Below the pieces are notes generated by a model, which was not told where the DNA came from, did no database searches, and saw only the letters and a program-made list of their open reading frames with translations. The translations under genes and the position numbers were made by a program. From Bacteroidia bacterium (GTDB lineage Bacteria > Bacteroidota > Bacteroidia > UKL13-3), in NCBI GenBank assembly GCA_025454875.1, contig JALONP010000012.1:1-64000 (forward strand): DNA of 64,000 bases, written 5' to 3'. Below are positions 1 to 7,177 of this stretch, piece after piece. Each line of letters opens with the position of its first letter. The first letter of the stretch is position 1.

Positions 1-1
1 A

Positions 2-766
2 ACCTTAAACAGTTGCAAAGACGAATGCCAAGACCCACGCAATCCTGATTGCGAAAACTACAACCCATGTATTGATGCCAAGCCAACCAGTGCCGCTTTC
101 ACCATTAAAGAGGCTACCGTTCAACAAATCAATTCTCCAAACTTAACAGATTTTTTAATGGATACTGATAGTTGTTATATGAGTAGTATTTTCTTCGAAG
201 CCACACAAGCAGATGCTGATAGTTTTATTTGGCAAATTGGCACCGAGCCACAGCCCAGGTATGGCAAGCAAGTAAATGTGGTGTTTCCAGATAATTTAAG
301 GGGAACCAACTTTAATGTTCGGCTCATTGTAAAACGCAAACCCAATACCCGTTGCTTCCCAACCGATGATGGGATAGATACCCTTACCCGCAGGTTTTAT
401 TTTGTGCGGTATAACGAACCCTTAAGTTGGGAAGGCTCGTATTATGGCAGCGATGACGACAAACCCGATAGCATGTATACCATTGTATTGGGGCATAGTT
501 ATGATGTTGCAGAGGAAGAAGATATCATAAAAGTTGTTGGGATACCTAGGGGGTGTAGAGATACTATTAATGAATGGATTCCTGGGGTTGTAACAACATA
601 TAAAAATATTGGATTTGAGAGAGTTGGTATTGATTGTAGTGCCAAAATAGTCTTAGGAGTGTATAATGAAGGCAATAAGTATAGAATTATTCAAGGATAC
701 AGAACATTTACAAATGGGGTATTGACCAAAAAAAATAGAATATTTACTGGAATTAAAATCAATTAG
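2..766 (+). CDS. Surface lipoprotein, array copy 1 (5' end cut by window)
   Basis: The reading frame is open from base 2 and continues into the ORF listed at 158, so the Met at 158 is internal and the true start lies left of the window. The first visible residues (TLNSCKDECQDP) match the lipobox and mature N-terminus of the copies at 3927 and 4968, so this is an SpII lipoprotein exposed outside the inner membrane. I do not recognise the family. It is rich in Cys near the N-terminus (three Cys within about 20 residues) and has conserved blocks such as EATQADADSFIWQIG and a C-terminal KNRIFTGIKIN. Between these blocks, around KEA..DTDS, SYD..GIPRGC and CRDT..GIDC, it differs strongly from the other copies. 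It is followed 2 nt later by the T9SS protein gene. Function unknown. Confidence 0.85.
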   Translation, partial: TLNSCKDECQDPRNPDCENYNPCIDAKPTSAAFTIKEATVQQINSPNLTDFLMDTDSCYMSSIFFEATQADADSFIWQIGTEPQPRYGKQVNVVFPDNLRGTNFNVRLIVKRKPNTRCFPTDDGIDTLTRRFYFVRYNEPLSWEGSYYGSDDDKPDSMYTIVLGHSYDVAEEEDIIKVVGIPRGCRDTINEWIPGVVTTYKNIGFERVGIDCSAKIVLGVYNEGNKYRIIQGYRTFTNGVLTKKNRIFTGIKIN

Positions 767-768
767 TA

Positions 769-3477
769 ATGATGAAAAAATATTTATTAATCATATTTGC
801 AATACTTTATTTGACCAGAACTATTGCCCAAAATACAGAAGAAAATTCGCCTGATCGCGGGCAAGACCCATGTGAACGAACGGCCCAAATAGAAACCAAT
901 CCATTTAATCCCAAAAATACAGAGTGGTATACCCAACGTAATAGGTTTAACTGGATGGATTATGTGACCCTTCTTAATGGTGGTAAAATGCGCATCCCTT
1001 ACTTTGATAATAACAATCGCTATGGGAATGGGCTAAACAGTATATTTTACTTTAATAATCCTTTTTTTGATGAAGATGAGGACTACTTAAAACACATCAA
1101 TTTATTCTCCAATACCACCAATTTGCAAAACCAACTTGTAGTGGATAATGACTATAGCAATTTTCACCGACTCGTTGATGAAATGGATATTACTAGTGTT
1201 GAGCACGGCTGGGAATTGTTATGGAAATTTGATGGATACGAAGCTGATGGTGTAACACCGGTGAGTGGTGTTGCTGGATCTGATTTTAAATCCATGAATT
1301 TTATCTTATACAACCGATACACGGGCATGTTGCGTTGGTTTATGGCACCTAAAGTAAATGGAAACACTTATAACGAGCTTGAGCCGCTGATTGAATTTAA
1401 AGACAATCAGGTAGCATCACTTTTTCGGAACTATAATGGACTTGACCAAGCTTTGGATAAAACCACTGAGGTGGTGAGAATAGCCTCACCTGCACAAACA
1501 AGTTTTAGTTTACCGTACTTTTCAATGGCCGATTTTAATATTAGTTATGATCCATGTGTATGTTATTTCGATTCTAAACTAAGCTATTCATTAAACGCTA
1601 ACACTACTGCCAATATTGATTTATATGGCAGACTGGAAGGCACCGGAAAAATGCTGAATGAAAGTGATGCTGTCAACACGGATAGATTGTTAAGTTTGTA
1701 TAAGAATGCAGATAACAACTTCAGAGACCAAGTCAAATACGGATTATTGGAATACAAAAACTATGGTAAATTAGTAGATGATTTTAACAAGTTTAATCAA
1801 AAATCGAATATTTATGATGATGTGTACGGTGCCAGTAAAATCGTAGCAGAAATTGCTGATTTGGGTTTAACTGCAGTTGACCCAAGTAGAGCTGCCTATA
1901 AAAAACTTAAAATAATCAGCAAGTTCACAGGATTTGCCAGTATGCCTTTTAAAACCGATAAAAGTACCAAAAGCCCACCCATGCTCATAGAAGCACAAAT
2001 GACTTTAACAGGACAATTGACTTCTACTACAACACTAAATGGATTTAGTTTCGATATGTTTACCCCAGGTAGTTTTAATACACCAAATAGCATAGATCAA
2101 TTAAATTCTGAGAACGAACCCGACCGTTTTGAGTACCCTGTCTATAACCAAGCCTTGGGTTTGTATGCATTGCTTAAAACACCCCAAAAACAAGTTGGTA
2201 AATTGTCTCCTACTGAGGTAAACATAAATGCGGTTGCACAAACACGGAATAACACGGATATACCTATAACATTTAAACTTGTTGATTCAGTACAACGTGC
2301 CTACACTTTTGAACCCCAAATTGGATTTAAGCTCATTGAAAATTTGCAATACACCTTTAACCCTGCTGCTCAAATTAATGCCGAAGCAACCCAAATAGAA
2401 GTGGCTTGGGGAGTAGAAGTAAATAAATTGAATAATCTTGGTGTGATTGGTGGAGACATGTGGAATTTTACATCACCCAATATGAAACGTGCATATGATT
2501 ATGAGTTCGATAAAAATACAAAAGAAAAACGAGCTGTGTTTTTTAGCGAGTTTATGCCAATTGAATGCATCACGCAGTTTGTACCTATTTTTAATTATAG
2601 TGTAAAACCTGAAGCACTTAGAATTTTGAGTACTATTTTTCCATCTGACCAGCAGAACAAGGATCTTATTCAACAGAAACTCTTAGGTGCAATCGCTTTT
2701 CATCGGCAGAGACTTGATGGTAGTAAACCCCAAATAACCAATACGTTTTTAAAAGTAAACATCACCTACAGGTATAACCGCCCTGATGGTAATGGCTTAA
2801 ACGATATTGTGCATTTTCAAACCTTTACCTATTTGGTTGAAGGGAACAATGCAAACAATGCCATTTTAAACAATATCAATACCGCAGCCATGAATGCACC
2901 TTCGGAATTAACTATTGATGGCAAACATTACACAAGCAACGAAACCATTTACGTTTGGGACGAACTCACTTTAAAGGGTAATATTACTGCTGACCCAGGT
3001 GTTATTGTTCAATTCAAATCAGGAGGAACCATCACAGTTGATCCGGAGGCCAACATCGATCCAGAAATTGTATTGATGATTGAAAAACCCGGATATTGCC
3101 AAGCCACCCGCATTTATCCCACAGCTGTTACACGTGAATTTTGCAACAGTCAAGCTACGTATAAAGGCAATCAGCTCTCAAAAGCAGATGGCGCTAATCG
3201 GGTGAACGAGAATAAACTTATCGAATATAAAGCGATGGTTTTCCCAAATCCAGCTTCCCAATATATTAGCATTCAATCGGCTCAAAAGGCGATTATTGAA
3301 ATTACCATAACTGATATCAATGGCAAATTAGTTAAAACACAAACAATTGATACCAAAGATGTTTTTCAATACCAAATGGAAATAGAGGACCTAGACAATG
3401 GGATGTATTTTGTTACCACAAAAAGTGAGGCAGGTACATCTGTATCTAAAATCATTAAAACAGGTAACCAAAATTAA
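769..3477 (+). CDS. Large secreted protein with T9SS type A sorting domain, array copy 1 (full length)
   Basis: 902 residues. An N-terminal Sec signal peptide (about residues 1-20, ending TIAQ) is followed by a long core with no domain I recognise, aromatic- and Asn-rich. The last ~80 residues are a T9SS type A C-terminal sorting domain: VFPNPASQYISI, then a central strand ITDINGKLVKTQ and a final DLDNGMYFV...SKIIK. The product should cross the outer membrane through the type IX system and be anchored or released. The start is ATGATG; the second ATG aligns with the starts of the short copies at 4748 and 5807. It directly follows the lipoprotein gene, so the two are probably co-transcribed and may form a surface pair (inference). 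Just upstream of residue 65 lies the motif NWMDY, where both short copies diverge. Confidence 0.85.
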   Translation: MMKKYLLIIFAILYLTRTIAQNTEENSPDRGQDPCERTAQIETNPFNPKNTEWYTQRNRFNWMDYVTLLNGGKMRIPYFDNNNRYGNGLNSIFYFNNPFFDEDEDYLKHINLFSNTTNLQNQLVVDNDYSNFHRLVDEMDITSVEHGWELLWKFDGYEADGVTPVSGVAGSDFKSMNFILYNRYTGMLRWFMAPKVNGNTYNELEPLIEFKDNQVASLFRNYNGLDQALDKTTEVVRIASPAQTSFSLPYFSMADFNISYDPCVCYFDSKLSYSLNANTTANIDLYGRLEGTGKMLNESDAVNTDRLLSLYKNADNNFRDQVKYGLLEYKNYGKLVDDFNKFNQKSNIYDDVYGASKIVAEIADLGLTAVDPSRAAYKKLKIISKFTGFASMPFKTDKSTKSPPMLIEAQMTLTGQLTSTTTLNGFSFDMFTPGSFNTPNSIDQLNSENEPDRFEYPVYNQALGLYALLKTPQKQVGKLSPTEVNINAVAQTRNNTDIPITFKLVDSVQRAYTFEPQIGFKLIENLQYTFNPAAQINAEATQIEVAWGVEVNKLNNLGVIGGDMWNFTSPNMKRAYDYEFDKNTKEKRAVFFSEFMPIECITQFVPIFNYSVKPEALRILSTIFPSDQQNKDLIQQKLLGAIAFHRQRLDGSKPQITNTFLKVNITYRYNRPDGNGLNDIVHFQTFTYLVEGNNANNAILNNINTAAMNAPSELTIDGKHYTSNETIYVWDELTLKGNITADPGVIVQFKSGGTITVDPEANIDPEIVLMIEKPGYCQATRIYPTAVTREFCNSQATYKGNQLSKADGANRVNENKLIEYKAMVFPNPASQYISIQSAQKAIIEITITDINGKLVKTQTIDTKDVFQYQMEIEDLDNGMYFVTTKSEAGTSVSKIIKTGNQN

Positions 3478-3491
3478 ACACCAAATTCTTT

Positions 3492-3525
3492 CATCGCCCC
3501 AACTGACGAGTCAGTTGGGGCGGTG
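3492..3525. terminator. Bidirectional hairpin terminator, array copy 1
   Basis: The inverted repeat cgccccaactgac/gtcagttggggcg has a 2-nt 'ga' loop. Outer pairs bring the stem to about 16 bp with one G.T wobble. It sits between the T9SS gene on the plus strand and the convergent XRE gene ending at 3536, so it can serve both. A near-identical copy lies at 6094-6127. Confidence 0.75.
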
Positions 3526-3535
3526 TTGTTTAAAG

Positions 3536-3811
3536 CTATTTACTAAACCTTTCCCTCCATTTAGCTTCATCTACTTCGCTTGAGTTTATATCAGTTAAAA
3601 AAGGAATACTGCAACCCAAAGCTTGGGCAATTTTAACAATGGTCTTAAACTTCAAGTCACCCGCTTTGCGTTGGTAACCGCAGTAGGTTGATTGTTCAAT
3701 ATCCAATTTGATTGCCATTTGGTTTTGGGTAATGCCTAAAAACAGGCGAATGGATTTAATACGTCTTGCAAGTAACGGAAGGTTGGGGGATTTGTAAATA
3801 AAATATGACAC
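3536..3811 (-). CDS. Small XRE-family HTH regulator
   Basis: 91 residues. Residues ~15-70 form a Cro/CI-type helix-turn-helix: ARRIKSIRLFLGITQNQMAIKLD, then a recognition segment with IEQSTYCGYQ, then FKTIVKIAQALGCSIPFL. That is the usual five-helix XRE layout, with nothing beyond a short acidic tail, so it is a bare DNA-binding domain. The start is GTG; no ATG lies in a position that keeps helix 1. It is convergent with the T9SS gene and sits inside the lipoprotein/T9SS array, with 115 bp separating it from the divergent lipoprotein copy 2, so it may regulate that unit and itself. That role is inferred from position only. Such short XRE proteins are also common as orphan or antitoxin-like genes; no toxin gene is adjacent. 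Confidence 0.8.
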   Translation of the reverse strand: MSYFIYKSPNLPLLARRIKSIRLFLGITQNQMAIKLDIEQSTYCGYQRKAGDLKFKTIVKIAQALGCSIPFLTDINSSEVDEAKWRERFSK

Positions 3812-3926
3812 TTTACAGGTTTAAGCCTATACAAAAACAAAATAAATAGTTAAATACTTGTAGGTCTAAGTTGATATAGCAGACCGAAATACATGCGCTT
3901 AAACAACAACTTAAACCTTAACGCAT

Positions 3927-4745
3927 ATGTTGCACAAATACCTATTCTTACTTTTACTAGGCAGCAGCGCTGTTTTACTAACCTTAAACAGTTGCAAAGA
4001 CGAATGCCAAGACCCGCGCAACCCTGATTGCGAAAACTACAACCCCTGCATTGATTCTAAGCCAACCAGTGCCGCCTTTACCATTAAAGAGGCTGATTAT
4101 CTAGAAATGATTTCGCCTAACTTAAAAGACTTTTTAATTGATACTGATTCTTGCTATGGAAGAAGTGTTTATTTTGAAGCCACACAAGCAGATGCTGATA
4201 GTTTTATTTGGCAAATTGGTACCGAGCCAGAGCCAAGGTATGGCAAGCAAGTAAATGTGGTGTTTCCGGATAATTTAAGGGGAACCAATTTTAATATTCG
4301 GCTCATTGTAAAACGCAAACCCAATACCCGCTGCTTCCCAAACGATGATGGTATTGATACAGTGATTCGCTCATTTTATTTTGTACGGTTTAATGAACCC
4401 CTGAGTTGGGAAGGCACGTATTATGGCAGCGATGACGATAAACCCGATAGCATGTATACCATTGTATTGGGGCATAGTTATGATGAAGTATGGGATAGAG
4501 ATAAGATAAAGATTATTGGTTTACCAAGGGGATGTAAAGACACTGTTAATGAGAGTTTTTCGTTACCTATAATAAACTACACCAATATTTGGTGTGAACG
4601 AAGGGGACTTGATTGTGAAGGTAAAATTGTTAGAGGAGTATTCAATAACGGTAACAATTACACCATTAAGCAAGAGTATCGAACGTTTATTGATGGTGCT
4701 TTCACTACAAAAAACAGAATATTCACTGGAATTAAAATCAATTAA
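3927..4745 (+). CDS. Surface lipoprotein, array copy 2
   Basis: 272 residues. The signal peptide MLHKYLFLLLLGSSAVLLTLNSC has a clear lipobox (LNSC), so it should be a lipid-anchored envelope protein. It is the intact paralog of copy 1 and copy 3. Identity is nearly complete in the segments CKDECQDPRNPDCENYNPC, EATQADADSFIWQIGTE..GKQVNVVFPDNLRGTNF and the C-terminal KNRIFTGIKIN. It drops sharply in three patches: about residues 55-75, 185-200 and 205-235. The gene starts the second array unit and is followed 2 nt later by a truncated T9SS gene. No enzymatic motif is visible and I do not recognise the family. Confidence 0.85.
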   Translation: MLHKYLFLLLLGSSAVLLTLNSCKDECQDPRNPDCENYNPCIDSKPTSAAFTIKEADYLEMISPNLKDFLIDTDSCYGRSVYFEATQADADSFIWQIGTEPEPRYGKQVNVVFPDNLRGTNFNIRLIVKRKPNTRCFPNDDGIDTVIRSFYFVRFNEPLSWEGTYYGSDDDKPDSMYTIVLGHSYDEVWDRDKIKIIGLPRGCKDTVNESFSLPIINYTNIWCERRGLDCEGKIVRGVFNNGNNYTIKQEYRTFIDGAFTTKNRIFTGIKIN

Positions 4746-4747
4746 CC

Positions 4748-4981
4748 ATGAAAAGATATTTATTATTGCTGACTCTTTGCAGTTTAGTAGGTGTACCAGC
4801 ACAATCTCAAACCACCGAAGAAAATGATACATTAAATACACCTCATAACGGAACTGAACCCTGCGAACGCCCGACACAAATAGAAACCAACCCATTTAAT
4901 CCAAAAAATACAGAATGGTATACCATGCGCAACCGATTCAATTGGATGGATTATATTAAAATTCAAGATGAAAATACTTAG
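4748..4981 (+). pseudogene. Truncated T9SS-protein paralog, array copy 2 (N-terminal 77 aa)
   Basis: Signal peptide (MKRYLLLLTLCSLVGVPAQSQ) plus about 45 residues matching the N-terminus of the 902-residue protein (CERPTQIETNPFNPKNTEWYT..RNRFNWMDY). After NWMDY the sequence leaves the paralog, adds eight unrelated residues and stops. The whole core and sorting domain are missing. Copy 3 of the lipoprotein gene begins inside its last codons (ATG at 4968), so the break is where the next unit joins. It could still be made as a secreted peptide of about 56 residues, but without a sorting domain T9SS export is not expected. Remnant is the likelier reading. Confidence 0.7.
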
Positions 4982-5804
4982 ACACAAATACCTATTCTTA
5001 CTTTTACTAGGCAGCAGCGCTGTTTTGCTAACCTTAAACAGTTGCAAAGACGAATGCCAAGACCCGCGCAACCCTGATTGCGAAAACTACAACCCCTGTA
5101 TGGATGCCAAGCCAACCAGTGCCGCGTTTACGATTAAAGAAGCCACGTATACCCAAATTATCGAACCACGTTTAGCAGATTTTTTAATAGATACTGACTC
5201 AGTTTATTTTAGAAGTCTTTACCTCGAAGCTACACAAGCAGATGCTGATAGTTTTATTTGGCAAATTGGCACCGAGCCAGAACCAAGGTATGGTAAGCAG
5301 GTAAATGTGGTGTTTCCAGATAATTTAAGGGGAACCAATTTTAATGTTCGCCTTATTGTGAAACGCAAACCCAATACCCGCTGCTTCCCAACCGATGATG
5401 GGATAGATACAGTGATTCGCTCATTTTATTTTGTACGGTTTAATGAACCCCTGAGTTGGGAAGGCACGTATTATGGCAGCGATGACGACAAACCCGATAG
5501 CATATATACTATTGTATTGGGGCACAGCTATGATGCGGCAGAACAAGAAGATAAACTTACTGTATTCGGGGTGCCAAGGGGATGTCAGGATACGATTAAT
5601 CGGTTACTTGGTGATTTTGGTGGAGGATTTGTGGGGTATAAAAACGTATTATTTGTATTAAGCGGAACGGATTGTAATGGTAAAATTGTTAGAGGAGTAT
5701 TCAATAACGGTAACAATTACACCATTAGGCAAGAGTATCGAACGTTTATTGATGGTGCTTTCACTACAAAAAACAGAATATTCACTGGAATTAAAATCAA
5801 TTAA
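4968..5804 (+). CDS. Surface lipoprotein, array copy 3
   Basis: 278 residues. It has the same signal peptide and LNSC lipobox as copy 2, but the first residues (MKILR) come from the joined 3' end of the truncated T9SS gene, so the start differs from copy 2. The start codon overlaps the upstream ORF by 14 nt, which suggests translational coupling. Conserved blocks match the other copies. The patches after KEA (TYTQIIEPRLADF), after SYD (AAEQEDKLTVFGV) and after CQDT (INRLLGDFGGGFVGYKN) are specific to this copy. It has lost a Cys that copies 1 and 2 carry (DTDSV instead of DTDSC). Function unknown. Confidence 0.85.
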   Translation: MKILRHKYLFLLLLGSSAVLLTLNSCKDECQDPRNPDCENYNPCMDAKPTSAAFTIKEATYTQIIEPRLADFLIDTDSVYFRSLYLEATQADADSFIWQIGTEPEPRYGKQVNVVFPDNLRGTNFNVRLIVKRKPNTRCFPTDDGIDTVIRSFYFVRFNEPLSWEGTYYGSDDDKPDSIYTIVLGHSYDAAEQEDKLTVFGVPRGCQDTINRLLGDFGGGFVGYKNVLFVLSGTDCNGKIVRGVFNNGNNYTIRQEYRTFIDGAFTTKNRIFTGIKIN

Positions 5805-5806
5805 CC

Positions 5807-6079
5807 ATGAAAAGATATTTATTATTACTGACTATTTATTGTTTAGTAGGTGTACCAGCACGATCTCAAACCACCGAAGAAAATGATGCATTAAATACAC
5901 CTCATAACGGAACTGAACCCTGCGAACGCCCTACACAAATAGAAACCAATCCATTTAATCTAAAAAATACAGAGTGGTATACTCAACATAACAGGTTTAA
6001 TTGTATGGATTTTGTTACCACAAAAAGTGAGTCAGGTACATCTGTATCTAAAATCATTAAAACAGATAACCAAAATTAA
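5807..6079 (+). pseudogene. Internally deleted T9SS-protein paralog, array copy 3 (90 aa)
   Basis: The N-terminal ~65 residues match the start of the T9SS protein through FNCMD. The sequence then jumps in frame to the last ~22 residues of its sorting domain (FVTTKSESGTSVSKIIKTDNQN). The junction uses the similar strings atggattat (N-terminal) and atgtatttt (C-terminal) of the full gene, so about 2.4 kb is missing relative to the 902-residue paralog. The first half resembles copy 2 and the second half copy 1, which makes it a mosaic. Only the last strand of the sorting domain remains, probably too little for T9SS recognition. It is a remnant or a small secreted peptide. Confidence 0.7.
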
Positions 6080-6093
6080 ACACCAAATTCTTT

Positions 6094-6127
6094 CACCGCC
6101 CCAACTGACTCGTCAGTTGAGGCGGTG
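6094..6127. terminator. Hairpin terminator, array copy 3
   Basis: A 16-bp stem (caccgcc..caactgac / gtcagttg..ggcggtg) with one C/A mismatch and a 'tc' loop. It duplicates the terminator at 3492-3525, including the flanking text ttgtttaaagctattt, so it arrived with the array duplication. Compared with that copy the central loop dinucleotide is inverted (ga to tc). Confidence 0.7.
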
Positions 6128-6314
6128 TTGTTTAAAGCTATTTGCGAAATGAATCATTCCAATTAATTCAGATCACGATATAATAGGTAAATTGGAATAC
6201 GACTTCCAACAGTGTTACAAAAGGAGTATATAGTTAAGCGTTTTAATGCGGCTAATAGCAAAAGATAATTTCGATATGATGTTTGTAAAGCCAATTTTCA
6301 TGTTAAAAGTAGTT

Positions 6315-7133
6315 TTATCCTAGCCATCCCTCAAAGCAAACCAAAGATTTCAATTGTTCAGGTAGTTGTGGTTTTTGTGTAAACAAGCCAAATATGGCCG
6401 AGCCGCTTCCGCTCATGCTGGCGTAAGTTGCGCCCTTTGCGTACAACAGGTTTTTGTATTCACGCAACTCAGGGAATGTTTCAAATACCGAATCTTCAAA
6501 ATCATTAAATACATGGTTTTTCCATTCGCTCACAGGTTGGCTTAACCAATAACGAATGGATTCTGATTCAATCCATGTTTCCCTTCTTTTTACATTGCGG
6601 TACGCCAATGCAGTGTTGCTATGCACGTTGGGATACAACAACACCAAATAATATCCAGATAGGTTAATGTTGAACGGTTGCAATTCATGCCCTTTTCCTA
6701 ATAAATACGAAGGTTCGTTTTTGATAAAAAAGGCACAATCACTTCCCAATTGTGCTGCGTAGTTTTCCAATTGTTCAGTAGCTAAACCTAACTCAAATTT
6801 TTGGTTTAATAACTTAAGCATAAATGCAGCATCGCTGCTACCACCGCCAAGGCCAGCTCCCATGGGAACTATTTTGTGCAGATGAGTATGAATAGGGGGA
6901 ATGGAATGCGATTGTTTAAGTAAATGGTAAGCACGTACAATTAAGTTATCTGCTGTATTGCCTGCAATGGCTAATCCACTTGTGGTAAATGTGTCACTCG
7001 TTGCTGGTATTACTTCAAGTACATCAGCAAAGGTTACCGGATAAAAAACGCTTTCTATGGTATGAAATCCATCGGTTCGCCTATTGATTACATGCAAACC
7101 CAAATTGATTTTTATATTCGGGAAACAAATCAT
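6315..7133 (-). CDS. ispE: 4-diphosphocytidyl-2-C-methyl-D-erythritol kinase
   Basis: A GHMP-family kinase that phosphorylates CDP-methylerythritol with ATP in the MEP route to isoprenoid precursors; cytosolic. About 272 residues. The N-terminal FPNIKINLGLHVINRRTDGFHTIES is the typical IspE substrate-binding start. The glycine-rich ATP loop PMGAGLGGGSSDAAF and the C-terminal SMSGSGSAIFGLF motif are both present. The ORF track begins at a GTG (7163), but the internal ATG at 7133 fits the family N-terminus (MICFPNIKIN). A box tagttttg sits just before that ATG. The gene is divergent from the metallophosphoesterase, with a shared short promoter region. Confidence 0.93.
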   Translation of the reverse strand: MICFPNIKINLGLHVINRRTDGFHTIESVFYPVTFADVLEVIPATSDTFTTSGLAIAGNTADNLIVRAYHLLKQSHSIPPIHTHLHKIVPMGAGLGGGSSDAAFMLKLLNQKFELGLATEQLENYAAQLGSDCAFFIKNEPSYLLGKGHELQPFNINLSGYYLVLLYPNVHSNTALAYRNVKRRETWIESESIRYWLSQPVSEWKNHVFNDFEDSVFETFPELREYKNLLYAKGATYASMSGSGSAIFGLFTQKPQLPEQLKSLVCFEGWLG

Positions 7134-7141
7134 TCCAAAAC

Positions 7142-7149
7142 TATATTTG
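7142..7149 (+). promoter_or_regulatory. Putative -7 box for the metallophosphoesterase gene
   Basis: TATATTTG matches the Bacteroidota -7 consensus TAnnTTTG and ends 28 nt before the ATG at 7178. I see no TTG at the expected -33 distance, so only half of the promoter is supported. Confidence 0.35.
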
Positions 7150-7177
7150 CATGCAATTTGCACTATTCTTTTAATAT

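Larger units (their letters stand above)
1..6137 (+). repeat. Tandem array of lipoprotein + T9SS-protein units
   Basis: Three repeats of the same two-gene unit: 1-3530 (cut on the left), 3927-4981 and 4968-6137. Similarity covers the lipoprotein genes almost end to end, the first ~200 bp of the T9SS genes, and the 3' terminator region of units 1 and 3. The XRE gene (3536-3811) separates units 1 and 2. The array may continue left of the window. The final similarity ends in what would be the last codons of an xre gene (ctattt at 6130-6135), suggesting that the duplicated block once included the xre 3' end. Confidence 0.8.

Noticed and set aside
158-766. ORF start at 158 as the true start of the first gene
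   Set aside because: The same frame is open to the window edge and encodes the mature N-terminus seen in the two paralogs, so the gene is cut by the window.
1-6137. Diversity-generating retroelement as the cause of the lipoprotein patches
   Set aside because: No reverse transcriptase, no template repeat and no adenine-specific pattern is visible; differences include length changes. Recombination and selection explain it better with what is in view.
1-6137. Polymorphic toxin/immunity system
   Set aside because: The variable proteins carry lipoprotein signals and no nuclease, deaminase or pore motif; the T9SS protein has no variable C-terminal toxin, since its end is a sorting domain.
6156-6198. 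Inverted repeat ATTCCAATT/AATTGGAAT after the array
   Set aside because: Nine bases with a 25-nt spacer in AT-rich DNA is weak; no gene or element boundary lines up with it beyond the array end.
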